The position numbers and the translations under genes are program-made. Under the pieces are notes generated by a model. That model saw nothing but the letters and a program-made list of their open reading frames with translations. It was not told where the DNA came from and made no database searches. 46,915 nt of DNA from Caldilineaceae bacterium. Its GTDB lineage: Bacteria > Chloroflexota > Anaerolineae > Caldilineales > Caldilineaceae. The stretch spans positions 1 to 46,915 of the forward strand of contig JAPPAJ010000050.1 of NCBI GenBank assembly GCA_026705565.1. Direction: 5' to 3'. This document shows, piece by piece, positions 7,940 through 15,746 of the stretch (its first letter is position 1; every line of letters starts with the position of its first letter).

Positions 7940-9292
7940 GCCGCCCCCGTGTCCCTGCCCGACGTCTCCCTGAACCGCGCCGACATCGCCTCGGTGCGCG
8001 GACGGCTGCGGGCCTACTAGGCGTGCTACGCGCCCTTCTTTGGTCGGCGTGAACTGCGAGGGCACACCCGCACCTACTTGCAGGGGCTGCTCAGCGACGA
8101 GCCGCGCAAGTCGGTCGAGCGCATGGTCCTGCGGCTGCGCGGGGCCGACGCCAATGCCGTGCGCACGCAGCAGCTGTTCCTGAGTCAGGCGCGCTGGGTC
8201 GACGCCCCCATCCTGGCGGTGCACCGGGAACTGGTGGCGGCCACGCTGGGCGAGGAGGGCGTGCTGACCATCGACGGCACCGACATCCTCAAGGACGGGC
8301 ACGAGTCGGTGGGAGTGGCGCGCTAGTACTGCGGCCAGCTGGACAAGAGCGCCAACTGCCAGGCGGCGGTTTTCGCGGCCTACCTGGGGCGCGGGACGGC
8401 AGCCCTAGTGGACCGGCGGCTGTATCTGTCCCGGAAGTGGATCTCGGGGGCCAGCCATGCGGTCCGGCGGCGGAGGACCGGGGTGCCAGCAGGCACGCCC
8501 TTCCGCACCAAGCCGCAGCTGGCCCTGGACATGCTGACCACCCTGGTGGCCGAGGGCTCACTGCCGCTGCGTTGGGTGACCTGCGACGAGGGCTTCAGCG
8601 TCAGCCCCGCCTTCCTCGACGGCGTGGCCGGCCTAGGGCTGGGCTACTTGGCCGAAGTGGCCCGCAACTCCCATGTCTGGCCCGCGCGCCTGCAGACGGG
8701 CGGGTCCCCCTCGCAGGAAGTGGGTACCGTGGCCGACTAACTTCCGCCTTCGGCTTGGCAGCCCTTTGTCCTGCGGGAGGGCTCCAAGGGCCCGCAGGCG
8801 GTCCTCTGCGCCGTCCGGCGCGTGGTGGCCCGACGCGGCCTCTTTCCCGGCCCCGACATCTGGTTGCTGCTGCGCCGTAACCCTGCCACCGACGAGCTCA
8901 AGTGCTATCTCTCCAATGGTCCCACGGACCTGGCCCCGGAGCAGCTGGTGTGGCTAGCCGGTCTGCACTAGCCCATTGACCCATTGAGCAGTGCTTCCGG
9001 GACGGCAAGCAGCTTTTGGGGCTGGGCGACTACGAGGACCGCAGCTGGCACCGCCATGCCACCCTCGTCATGCTGGCCTACTTCTTCGTGGTGCGGGAGA
9101 CGCTGCGGCTCAAAAAAGCACCCCGGCCTGACCGTGCCCCAGACCTGTCTGCTGGTGGATGCGGCCCTGCCCCGCACCGACTCCCCGACCGACCGCGCCT
9201 GCGACATCGTGCGGGCGCGCAACGCGGCCGCTCACCGTTCCCATGCCCAGCGCCGACGGCGGTACTGCGAGTACCTGTTCCGAATTCCTGGC
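7940..9292 (+). pseudogene. IS701-like DDE transposase, decayed
   Basis: Conceptual translation in one frame resembles IS701-family transposases: ACYAPFFGRRELR, TIDGTDILKDGHESVGVAR, WVTCDEGFSVSPAFLDGV and CFRDGKQLLGLGDYEDRSW hold the expected DDE-type segments. Lesions visible along the frame are TAG at 8018-8020, TAG at 8324-8326 (where the family usually has Gln), TAA at 8738-8740, TAG at 8969-8971, a tandem 8-bp duplication (cccattga at 8972-8979 and 8980-8987) that shifts the frame, and another shift in an A-run near 9110-9117. The insertion is long dead. Terminal inverted repeats were not identified. It lies between the truncated M20 fragment and the HigBA module. Confidence 0.85.
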
Positions 9293-9331
9293 TCTGCTTC
9301 TTCTGTCCTTCCGCACCTGTATCACGGAGTC

Positions 9332-10426
9332 CTAGCTTTCCAGCAGTTCTGCTTTTGCCTTTAAGTGGTTGAGCAAGGATTTGGAAATGAATCGCTCGTA
9401 TTGGAGCCGCCCAACGACGATTCCCGGTGCAACGCCGATATCGGCAGCGAAGCTTGACACGGAAGCTTCGACGAACTCTCCCGCCAATATGAAGTCCTGC
9501 CAGACATCCTGAGGAATCAGGAAATCGCCTGCCCACTCATTGGCTTGGCGCTCCTGCTCACAGCCATTCTTGAGAACTGCCTCGTCAAGGAAGATGCTGC
9601 TGCGATTCTTTACGCGATGGAGGATCAGGTGAGCCGCTTCGTGGAAGAAGGTGAACCAGATGTGATCGTTGGTCTTGTGCCGTCCACTCAATTGGATGAC
9701 TGCCTTGTGTGGCCCCACCCAGCGCGCAGCACCACTCAGATGGGTATGGGGCAACAACGGAACGACGACAAGGGCGACACCGGCTTCGCGGCAAAGACGC
9801 GCGGCCTCTTGAAGCGCGTCATTCAGCGGTACACGTGTCAAACCCCTGATGCGGGCCAATACGGAACGGAATCTTTGGTCATCAAAATGGTCACACTGCG
9901 TTTCCAGTGACTGGAGTTCCCCTAGGCGCAACCAAGTAGCGAATGCTGGCGCCTTGCTCTTGAAACTCGGGGAGTGCCGGTACGCGACATGGGCTTCAGC
10001 GTACCGACGATTCCAGGCTTCTACACTTGCCACACCAAAGAAGGTCAAGAGTTGTTCGACCTTGTCCGCGCTTGACCTCGGCGCGTCGATCATCCCGCGC
10101 GCAGCAAGCTTGGATACAGGGAATTGCCTGGCCCATTCCTCGGCGTCGGATGCTGCTCGAGCTTCCGCTTCGCGTGCCAGGAACAGGCGGTAGGATGCTT
10201 CGAGGTTCAACCAGATGTTCGCGTCCAAGCCGAGCACCTTTTCGAACTGCAGTGCCGTCTCCGGTTCGATGGGTGCCTTGCCATTGACGATCTCGCTGAT
10301 CAATTTTGCCGACCGGCCGCATCGGCGCGCGAGCTCCGCTTGGTTCATGCCCATGAACTCCATGTGTTCGGACACGATTTCGCCGGGAACGACCGTATAG
10401 TCTGGCTGGAAAGGGTAGAAGGCCAT
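9332..10426 (-). CDS. higA: HigA-type antitoxin with ImmA/IrrE-like metallopeptidase domain
   Basis: A 364-aa protein with an N-terminal XRE helix-turn-helix (about residues 15-75; MNQAELARRCGRSAKLISEIVNGK) fused to an ImmA/IrrE-type domain with the zinc-protease motif HEAAH at residues 262-266 and a downstream Glu in EQERQANEWAGDFLIP. It follows the HigB-like toxin gene by 19 bases on the same strand, the usual toxin-first order of higBA. The HTH should bind the operator near the toxin start, and the peptidase-like part may aid toxin or repressor turnover (inference). The start at 10426 was chosen over upstream codons because it begins the family-typical N-terminus and avoids overlap with the toxin. 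Confidence 0.88.
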   Translation of the reverse strand: MAFYPFQPDYTVVPGEIVSEHMEFMGMNQAELARRCGRSAKLISEIVNGKAPIEPETALQFEKVLGLDANIWLNLEASYRLFLAREAEARAASDAEEWARQFPVSKLAARGMIDAPRSSADKVEQLLTFFGVASVEAWNRRYAEAHVAYRHSPSFKSKAPAFATWLRLGELQSLETQCDHFDDQRFRSVLARIRGLTRVPLNDALQEAARLCREAGVALVVVPLLPHTHLSGAARWVGPHKAVIQLSGRHKTNDHIWFTFFHEAAHLILHRVKNRSSIFLDEAVLKNGCEQERQANEWAGDFLIPQDVWQDFILAGEFVEASVSSFAADIGVAPGIVVGRLQYERFISKSLLNHLKAKAELLES

Positions 10427-10445
10427 ATGCTGCTCTGCAGAAAGC

Positions 10446-10784
10446 TCACTGGTGGGTATCCAAAATGCCAATGACGGTGATGTCCGTGACGCGTGTCCTG
10501 TCGATACCGCCATCATGCGTGGTCGGGACAGGTTCATGGTTCGGAACAAATACAAGCCTGTAGGGATGAACCAGATCAACGCTGAACTGACCTGCACGAT
10601 CACCGAAGAGCTGGTGAAGCCTGAGCGGTCCCCTGGGCGGAATCTGCGACAGATTGTCAGCAGCCTCGAGTACCAAGAGGCGCCGTTGGATCAGCTTTGC
10701 CATCCGCGCACCGTATGTTGCCTCGAGCTTGCGCGTATCGTTCACGACTCGTTGGAGTTTCCTCTGCCTAAACGTGATAACCAT
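10446..10784 (-). CDS. higB: HigB/RelE-superfamily toxin
   Basis: A 112-aa basic protein of the plasmid-maintenance killer type: MVITFRQRKLQRVVND at the start, LRLHQLFGDRAGQFSVDL in the middle and PYRLVFVP near the end, as in RelE-fold mRNA interferases. HigB toxins cleave mRNA on the ribosome (family knowledge). The ATG at 10784 gives the normal family start. An upstream in-frame start at 10805 would add seven residues and lies inside the proposed operator. The gene appears intact and is paired with the large HigA-like antitoxin just downstream. Confidence 0.85.
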   Translation of the reverse strand: MVITFRQRKLQRVVNDTRKLEATYGARMAKLIQRRLLVLEAADNLSQIPPRGPLRLHQLFGDRAGQFSVDLVHPYRLVFVPNHEPVPTTHDGGIDRTRVTDITVIGILDTHQ

Positions 10785-10819
10785 GGAACATTCATTACCT
10801 ATCACGTAACATCATAACA
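10772..10819 (-). promoter_or_regulatory. HigBA promoter and candidate operator
   Basis: A perfect 8-bp inverted repeat (ACGTGATA at 10772-10779 and TATCACGT at 10800-10807) surrounds the higB start codon. Just upstream on the minus strand is an extended -10 element, TGTTATGAT (10811-10819), placing transcription start near 10804, inside the upstream arm. Binding of the XRE antitoxin here would block both initiation and ribosome access. Direct evidence is sequence symmetry only. Confidence 0.55.
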
Positions 10820-11069
10820 CATCATGGCTTTCCTTGAGGCCGTGGAAAGCCACGATGCAGTGGATCTGACACAGTACAATTTCGACCCGGGCTGCATACA
10901 AACCCTGCACTTGTTCCCGTAATCAGATCCTGCTGGAACTCAGCCAGGGAAGCAGGTATCGGCAGGCGTTAGCTCATGGCTTTTCACCAACTCCACAGAA
11001 TTCCCCAGCCGGTATTGGGCAGCAGCCAACGGTTGTGTGTAGCCCACTCCCACGCTCTCCACCGAAGAA
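10820..11069. other. Intergenic region, nothing recognised
   Basis: About 250 bases between the HigBA promoter and the 3' end of the Mrr-like gene. A short inverted repeat (gtggctttcc/ggaaagccac arms around 10826-10855) is present; otherwise no gene or RNA is recognised. Confidence 0.4.
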
Positions 11070-11870
11070 TCAACGCTGATCTCTCTGCTCTGTTCCTCCT
11101 GAGGCGAGGTTTTCATCAATCTCGAATAGATCAGGTGTAGTACGGCGAACGCCGATACCGTGCTCCATCAGAAGCATCACAAGCTGCTCGCCGTCCATAA
11201 GCGCGATGGGGGTCTTGTCAGCCTGCTGGGCCTCTTGGACCGCCCCTTTACTGAAATTGCTGGTAGTGACTATCAGGCCCTGCTCATGGGCACCCAGACT
11301 GCCGCGGACCTGCTGCACCACTGGTGACTGGACATTGCCCTGCCACCTCTTGACCTGGACTGCCATCCGGATGCGGATCACATCCCCTACCACCAGGGTT
11401 CCCCGTACATCAATGCCCCTGTCGCCCCCCAGCGCCGAAACCTCGACGCTTTCGAACCCCATCGCTGCCAGCACCTGAGCCATCAGTTCCTCAAATGCTT
11501 GTGGTGACAGGGCTAGGAGTTGCTTCCGCAAGGCCTGCCGTACCTGCTGGTTGTGCTGCTCGATCAGAGAGACCAAGCCCGGATCCTGCCTCTGGTTCAA
11601 ACTGAAATAACCCCGACCATGCTGGACAAAGCACTGCGGTTCCCCCCGCGCCTGTTGGCGCTTGATCGCTGTGACGATTTGGGCATGCATGGTGTTCTCA
11701 GGCGTTTTGCCTGCCGTGACCAGCCAACCTTGCCTACGCGCCTGCTCCGTGATGTCCACATAGTGCATTGGCTGATCACCGCTAAATTCTTCCAAGACCT
11801 TTTGGGCACAGTCCAAGAAGGTCAATCCGCCGTTGGATGGGATCATCGGCACGGATGTTTCGTCGGACAC
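11070..11870 (-). CDS. Mrr-like restriction endonuclease with N-terminal HARE-HTH domain
   Basis: A 266-aa protein. Residues 16-92 resemble the HARE-HTH (winged helix) domain often fused to restriction nucleases (AQKVLEEFSG, GKTPENTMHAQIVTAIK, GRGYFSL). Residues 118-230 form an Mrr-type PD-(D/E)xK nuclease domain: Glu128 in FEELMAQVLAAMGFE, Asp154 in GGDRGIDVRG and QVK at 172-174. Mrr proteins cut methylated or otherwise modified DNA (family knowledge). It sits in a run of accessory genes and looks intact. The next gene upstream on this strand is a broken methyltransferase, but that one resembles a small-molecule methyltransferase, so a restriction-modification pairing is unlikely. Confidence 0.87.
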   Translation of the reverse strand: MSDETSVPMIPSNGGLTFLDCAQKVLEEFSGDQPMHYVDITEQARRQGWLVTAGKTPENTMHAQIVTAIKRQQARGEPQCFVQHGRGYFSLNQRQDPGLVSLIEQHNQQVRQALRKQLLALSPQAFEELMAQVLAAMGFESVEVSALGGDRGIDVRGTLVVGDVIRIRMAVQVKRWQGNVQSPVVQQVRGSLGAHEQGLIVTTSNFSKGAVQEAQQADKTPIALMDGEQLVMLLMEHGIGVRRTTPDLFEIDENLASGGTEQRDQR

Positions 11871-11961
11871 TTGGGATACCCCCTTGGTATTCCGTAGGGC
11901 AAAGGTGTACAGGCCAGCCTAGCAAAAATGGAGAATAATTCCGTTCTGCTTAATGCCTTGG

Positions 11962-12759
11962 TTACGCCTCTTTGACTACCTTGAAGATACCTGCCTCCGT
12001 AGTTATGCGGAATGCACCTTCGCATTGAATTTTCCTATCGAAGTAGGCATGCAGTTCAACGGATTCCTCATCGGATAGGCACATATAGGACATTATATAT
12101 TCAACCAATGGTACTGCCTTGGATACGATCAAGGTGCCCTTCTTGCGTTCGACCTCGACTTCGGCGAACCACTGTGCCAACTCTTCGGCACCGTTGTCAA
12201 GGTTGAACTGAGCAATCGTTTGTTCACTGCTGTCCAACGTTCCGATCCCCAGCTTTCGCGGCACTTTTCTGAGTTCGGCCATGTGATTCAGCCCAACTGT
12301 AGTTGCGTACAGGCTTCCTTCCGGCTGCAGCACCCGACGAATCTCCGAGAGGGCCTTGGCCAAATCCGGAATGTGATACAGCATGTGGTTGGCAATCACA
12401 ACATCGAAGCTGTGCTTCTCATAGGGAATCGACTGGGCATCAACCACCTTGAAGGTGAACTGCAAATCGGTGTGGAGCAGAGTCTACTCCACTTCCCGCA
12501 CCATCCCCTGAGAAGCGTCGGACAGGGTCACACTCCAGCCATGAGGTATCCGGCCCAGATTCTCACGCCACAGCAATCCTGTGCCGCACCCGAGTTCAAG
12601 TACTCGCCCACTCTCCAGAATATCCAAATGGTCGAAGACCCAGTGGAACTAGGGATACTCGTCCGTGCTGAAACGAGCATGCAGACCCGCCCTGGCACTC
12701 AGGTTGGACGAGTTCCTGTATTGTCTTCGCAGGTATTCCTGATTCGGTAGGGCATCCAT
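11962..12759 (-). pseudogene. Class I SAM-dependent methyltransferase with two nonsense codons
   Basis: The full frame from the ATG at 12759 to TAA at 11962 encodes a 265-codon small-molecule methyltransferase: RVLELGCGTGLLWREN (SAM-binding motif I) in the first half, then SFDVVIANHMLYHI and RRVLQPEGSLYATTVG. It is interrupted by two in-frame TAG codons, at codon 37 (plus-strand 12649-12651, where relatives usually have Trp) and codon 92 (12484-12486, probably a former Gln). Both are explained by single C-to-T type changes. The part after codon 99 (from 12465) stays open and could be translated, but it lacks the SAM-binding loop. Most likely a dead gene. Confidence 0.82.
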
Positions 12760-13363
12760 GAAATGTCAGCTTAGCACGGTTGCACATCATGCTCGCACGT
12801 TGCCCTGCAGCAGTTCCCACCTTCCCGCTGAACCAAATCGGCCGTTATGATCGGCAAGGGCTGTTTCCGGCTTGACAGCGAAGGCGCATGACCGCGATGC
12901 CAAGCATGGACTTCAAATTGCGACTGGCCTATCCTGAGCCGGGCAAATGCCAACCTCGGCATGTTCGAGGTGTTCTCCAGCCGCGAATTGGGCGCTCTGC
13001 GATGAGCTCCAAGCCAAGAGCATAGTCAAAACATGGGGATGGCAGGTACTCTTTGCACCGAGGCGCATCATGCATGTGGCGAGGGATCTGATTCAGTCCA
13101 TGGCGTCCGCTAGGGTCGCGACTGCATTCCCGGCACCGCAGTTGACCTGCGACGATCTGCTCCGGCTTAAGCTCTCCTTGCCAGCCTATTCAAGCCGCTT
13201 TCTGCCCCTGCTCCCACGCCGCAAGCAGAGGGTGTCCTTCCTCGCCTACACCGGGAGCTACAGTCTAGGGAGTGGCGCAAGTCGAGGTCCTGCACGGACT
13301 GAACGGCGACATGAACTAAGCACTCCGTCCACTCCCACGACCGGTTTCTTGTTGCAGTGCTGG
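12760..13363. other. 604-bp region without a recognisable gene
   Basis: Open frames occur on both strands but none gives a protein I recognise or has a convincing start site. No tRNA, repeat or hairpin stands out. Probably decayed DNA of the accessory region. Confidence 0.5.
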
Positions 13364-13852
13364 TTACTCCTCAACATTGCGGCTCAATGCCCAGGAGTCG
13401 GCCCAACTCTCAGGAATTGGGAAACCGCAGGCATAGATGAAGTTGATTAGTTGGCCGTGATGGTGGGCCTCATGTTCTGCCAAGCGCAAGTATCCCAACA
13501 AAGGTGAAGTGTCATTGCCGAATACCTTAAGCCATTCAACTTGCTCGAAAGTTGAATATAGTTTCCCATCGGCTTTCATCATCGCCTCCCGAATCCTCTC
13601 CATGGGCACCGCTTCGTCTGGTTCAACAGACTGCAAACTACAGTCCCATCCCTTCATTCTTCCTTCCAGCAGTACCGGTGCCCAGCTTTCCTGCGTACCC
13701 AGCATACAGCGGAACTGATAGAACACGTCCTGGGATTCCTGAAATGGTAACCGGGCTTTCAAGTCGGCATCCGACAAAACATCCATCAGATCGTAGGTGC
13801 GACCTCGCAAGTCTTGCCAGTGCTGCTGAACACCCTCCAAGATAGTCTGCAT
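13364..13852 (-). CDS. DinB-like four-helix-bundle protein
   Basis: A 162-aa protein of the DinB/YfiT superfamily, which binds a divalent metal with three histidines and often catalyses thiol transfer or has unknown roles. Candidate ligands are the early His in EGVQQHWQDLRGRTYDLMD and the HEAHHHGQLINFIYACG cluster near residue 133. The start at 13852 is preceded by GGAAGGGGAG; an in-frame upstream start at 13882 is less likely. The gene looks intact and stands alone. An extended -10 element is visible upstream. Confidence 0.82.
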   Translation of the reverse strand: MQTILEGVQQHWQDLRGRTYDLMDVLSDADLKARLPFQESQDVFYQFRCMLGTQESWAPVLLEGRMKGWDCSLQSVEPDEAVPMERIREAMMKADGKLYSTFEQVEWLKVFGNDTSPLLGYLRLAEHEAHHHGQLINFIYACGFPIPESWADSWALSRNVEE

Positions 13853-13894
13853 GATTAAGCCAACTCCCCTTCCAAGAGACAAAATTTGGCATAA

Positions 13895-13903
13895 ATCATA
13901 CCA
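13895..13903 (-). promoter_or_regulatory. Extended -10 element for the DinB gene
   Basis: The minus strand reads TGGTATGAT here, about 42 bases upstream of the DinB start, fitting an extended -10 promoter (TGnTATAAT). No good -35 box is found 17 bases upstream, as is usual for this promoter type. Confidence 0.4.
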
Positions 13904-14193
13904 CTATTCAATCTGGTTCTGGCTTGTACAGAGATCCAGCGGCCCAGTTTCGGTCTCGTTGATATTGGTCTGGACCCGGAATTGGCCACTTCAGTGCATG
14001 CAAAAGCTCCGTTCGCCTGGGTCGGGCCATGGCGCTCGCCATCAGCTGCAAGGAAGTTGCGTGCTCCCGCCGCCATCGGGCTAGGGTAGGACAGGAGCGG
14101 GTTGTGACATCCACCACGTCAGCCTGCCAACCACCTGGGCGAACGGGTTGAACGGAACCACTTTGTACCAAGTACAGGCAAAGACCTCCTCGA
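13904..14193. other. Intergenic region, nothing recognised
   Basis: About 290 bases between the DinB promoter and the 3' end of the antitoxin gene. An open frame crosses it on the minus strand, but its translation resembles no family I know. Confidence 0.4.
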
Positions 14194-14511
14194 TTATCGA
14201 ACGGTGTGCACTTCAAGCTGAACGCCCTCGTGCTGCTGAATGCGACTGATGACCTCGAACAGATTGCGAGACTGGGGGTTGCCGGCCGGTCCGAACATAC
14301 GCATCAGACTCTTGGGGGACTTGTTCGTAAGGGTGCCAAGCTCCTCGAACCCCATGGTGGCATTGATGTAGTCGCGCAGCACGATCTTGCCCGCGTCGAC
14401 ATCCCCGGCCAGCAGACACTCGACGCCTTCCCTTAGCAACCCCTCTCTGAAAGCCGGATCGCGCTGGGCGCGGGCCTGTACAGTCTTCTTGAAATCACGG
14501 GTTAGCGGCAT
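14194..14511 (-). CDS. HTH antitoxin of a HigBA-like pair
   Basis: A 105-aa protein typical of antitoxins partnered with phage-derived (Gp49/HigB-type) toxins. The N-terminal part (RDFKKTVQARAQRDPAFREGLLREGVECLLAGD) is followed by a helix-turn-helix-like segment (LRDYINATMGFEELGTLTNKSPKSLMRMFG). It follows the toxin frame by three bases. The toxin gene is frameshifted, so this antitoxin is probably orphaned, though it may still repress its own promoter. Confidence 0.83.
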   Translation of the reverse strand: MPLTRDFKKTVQARAQRDPAFREGLLREGVECLLAGDVDAGKIVLRDYINATMGFEELGTLTNKSPKSLMRMFGPAGNPQSRNLFEVISRIQQHEGVQLEVHTVR

Positions 14512-14514
14512 GTT

Positions 14515-14843
14515 TCACATCTCTTGTTGCTTGCGTCGTCTGTACTCTTGCCAAAGCTCACGGGCCTGCTCAATGTCTCTCTGCTGGCGCGCCTTGGTTC
14601 CTCCTCCGAGCAGGACTATCAAGGTGTCCCCATCCCTGCCGAAATATCCCGGTAGCCCGGGCCAGCATGTATGCGGCGCTCCAACACTCCCCTGCCAACG
14701 CCTTTGGTGTTTGAAAGGTTCCCTGCCTCCATGCGGGCGAGGGCCGTCCGAACCCTGTTCGCTGCCCTGGCATCGAGACCGTCGAACCAACGACCGAAGG
14801 GACTGCGACCACGGCCATCGACGTATTCCCTGATCTCAACCAT
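14515..14843 (-). pseudogene. HigB/RelE-type (phage-derived Gp49-like) toxin, frameshifted
   Basis: The first frame starts with MVEIREYVDGRGRSPFGRWF at 14843 and runs to RRIHAGPGYR. The expected continuation, YFGRDGDTLIVLLGGGTK and ERAR-like helix up to RRRKQQEM, is in another frame. The shift lies near 14650 (minus strand, at the CGG-GATATTTC junction) and looks like loss of one base. Together the two parts give a normal ~108-aa toxin. The antitoxin downstream is intact. A sequencing error cannot be excluded from one sequence. Confidence 0.78.
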
Positions 14844-14851
14844 GCAGATAT

Positions 14852-14869
14852 GGTAACACTATAGTTACC
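14852..14869 (-). promoter_or_regulatory. Toxin-antitoxin promoter with palindromic operator around the -10 box
   Basis: On the minus strand a -10 box TATAGT is exactly enclosed by a perfect inverted repeat, GGTAAC and GTTACC (plus-strand 14852-14857 and 14864-14869). The toxin ATG lies eight bases past the palindrome, so the leader would be very short. This is the layout expected for autorepression by an HTH antitoxin. Confidence 0.6.
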
Positions 14870-15028
14870 GTATGGCCGTACATCGATTCACACGACGGTG
14901 AACGGAAACCATCGGTACGGTGTCCACACAAGCAGGATGACCACCCACCAGAGACGAGACCTTCGACCGTACACTTCATCTGTGCAGGACACCGAACACA
15001 GCACAAGGAGTCATCAGGAGAGTCTGTC

Positions 15029-15283
15029 ATGATCGCCAACGTTAGGGCCCGATACAGCAACGGTGTGCTTGTTCCCCTGGAGCCCCTCGATTTGGAAGAG
15101 GGGGAGGAAGTAGTGGTGTTAATCAAGCACGCGCCACTACTCGGCAACAGTCCAGAGTCCATGTTGGACATGTTCGAGAGGCTGAGGATGTCCGTTCCCC
15201 CGGATACATGGGACAACCTTCCCGCCGACTTGGCCAGGAACAAGAAGCACTACCTCTATGGATTTCCGAAAGATGCCGATTGA
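15029..15283 (+). CDS. DUF104/AF2212-like antitoxin, apparently without toxin
   Basis: An 84-aa protein with the classic start of DUF104 antitoxins: ANVRARYSNGVLVPLEPLDL followed by EEGEEVVVLI, an SpoVT/AbrB-like beta-rich fold. The remaining acidic/hydrophobic tail would wrap a PIN-domain toxin (family knowledge). AGGAGA seven bases before the ATG supports the start. No PIN-domain frame follows in the next 460 bases, so the toxin appears to be lost. Confidence 0.8.
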   Translation: MIANVRARYSNGVLVPLEPLDLEEGEEVVVLIKHAPLLGNSPESMLDMFERLRMSVPPDTWDNLPADLARNKKHYLYGFPKDAD

Positions 15284-15746
15284 TCCTTATGCTCCTCTTG
15301 GCCTCTGGCTACTGATCCATCCTTGCATCCGGGCGGCCAACTGTATGAACGGGCAGCAGCGGTTGCACCCGAATACCGTAGCCGCGGTCATGTGTAGAGC
15401 CAGAGGGCTATCCGGCTCACAGGCATTCTGATCAAGAGTTAGGCCGTTGTCGTACCCCCGGAACCAGAGCTTGGCAGCAGGATTCCAGACTCTTGTTCCA
15501 GTGTGACAGGGCGATCCGGGTCGTTTGACAACTGAACCTTGGCAGACACGAGGCAGATGGCGTTGTCACGCCTCAGCAACACCAGAATCCTGAACCAGCG
15601 ACTGTCCCGGACTGCTGTTCGCTGGGTGTCCGAGTTGCCGCAGTGGTGAAAGTCTGTGTGCCGGGAAGGGTTATGGCGGAAGGAAAACCAGACTTGGCCA
15701 CCATCCGCACATGGACATTTACCACCCGCGCAGAGGTGGCATACAG
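15284..15746. other. 463-bp region, possibly a small Cys/His-rich frame
   Basis: A minus-strand open frame (15439-15783, 114 codons) overlaps the end of the Uma2 gene. Its translation has a Cys/His cluster (CHLCAGGKCPCADGG, then HTDFHHCGN) that could bind metal, but I recognise no family and see no start signal. The PIN toxin expected after the DUF104 gene is absent. Confidence 0.3.

Noticed and set aside
7940-12759. Recoding of TAG as an amino acid, because most in-frame stops in the broken genes are TAG
   Set aside because: Clearly intact genes (SMP-30 at 5697, DppB-type permease at 31432, 866-aa protein at 36354) end in TAG. The TAGs replace different likely residues (Gln, Trp), and the same pseudogenes carry frameshifts and a TAA.
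11070-12759. Restriction-modification pair made of the Mrr-like nuclease and the adjacent methyltransferase
   Set aside because: The methyltransferase lacks DNA-methyltransferase catalytic motifs (such as DPPY or PC) and resembles small-molecule enzymes, and it is broken.
12947-13450. A 167-codon plus-strand frame in the gap before DinB
   Set aside because: It has no recognisable product or start signal, and its end is antisense to the DinB gene.
14515-14843. Programmed frameshifting in the HigB-like toxin
   Set aside because: No slippery heptamer or downstream stem was seen at the junction, and neighbouring loci show ordinary decay, so mutation or a sequencing error is simpler.
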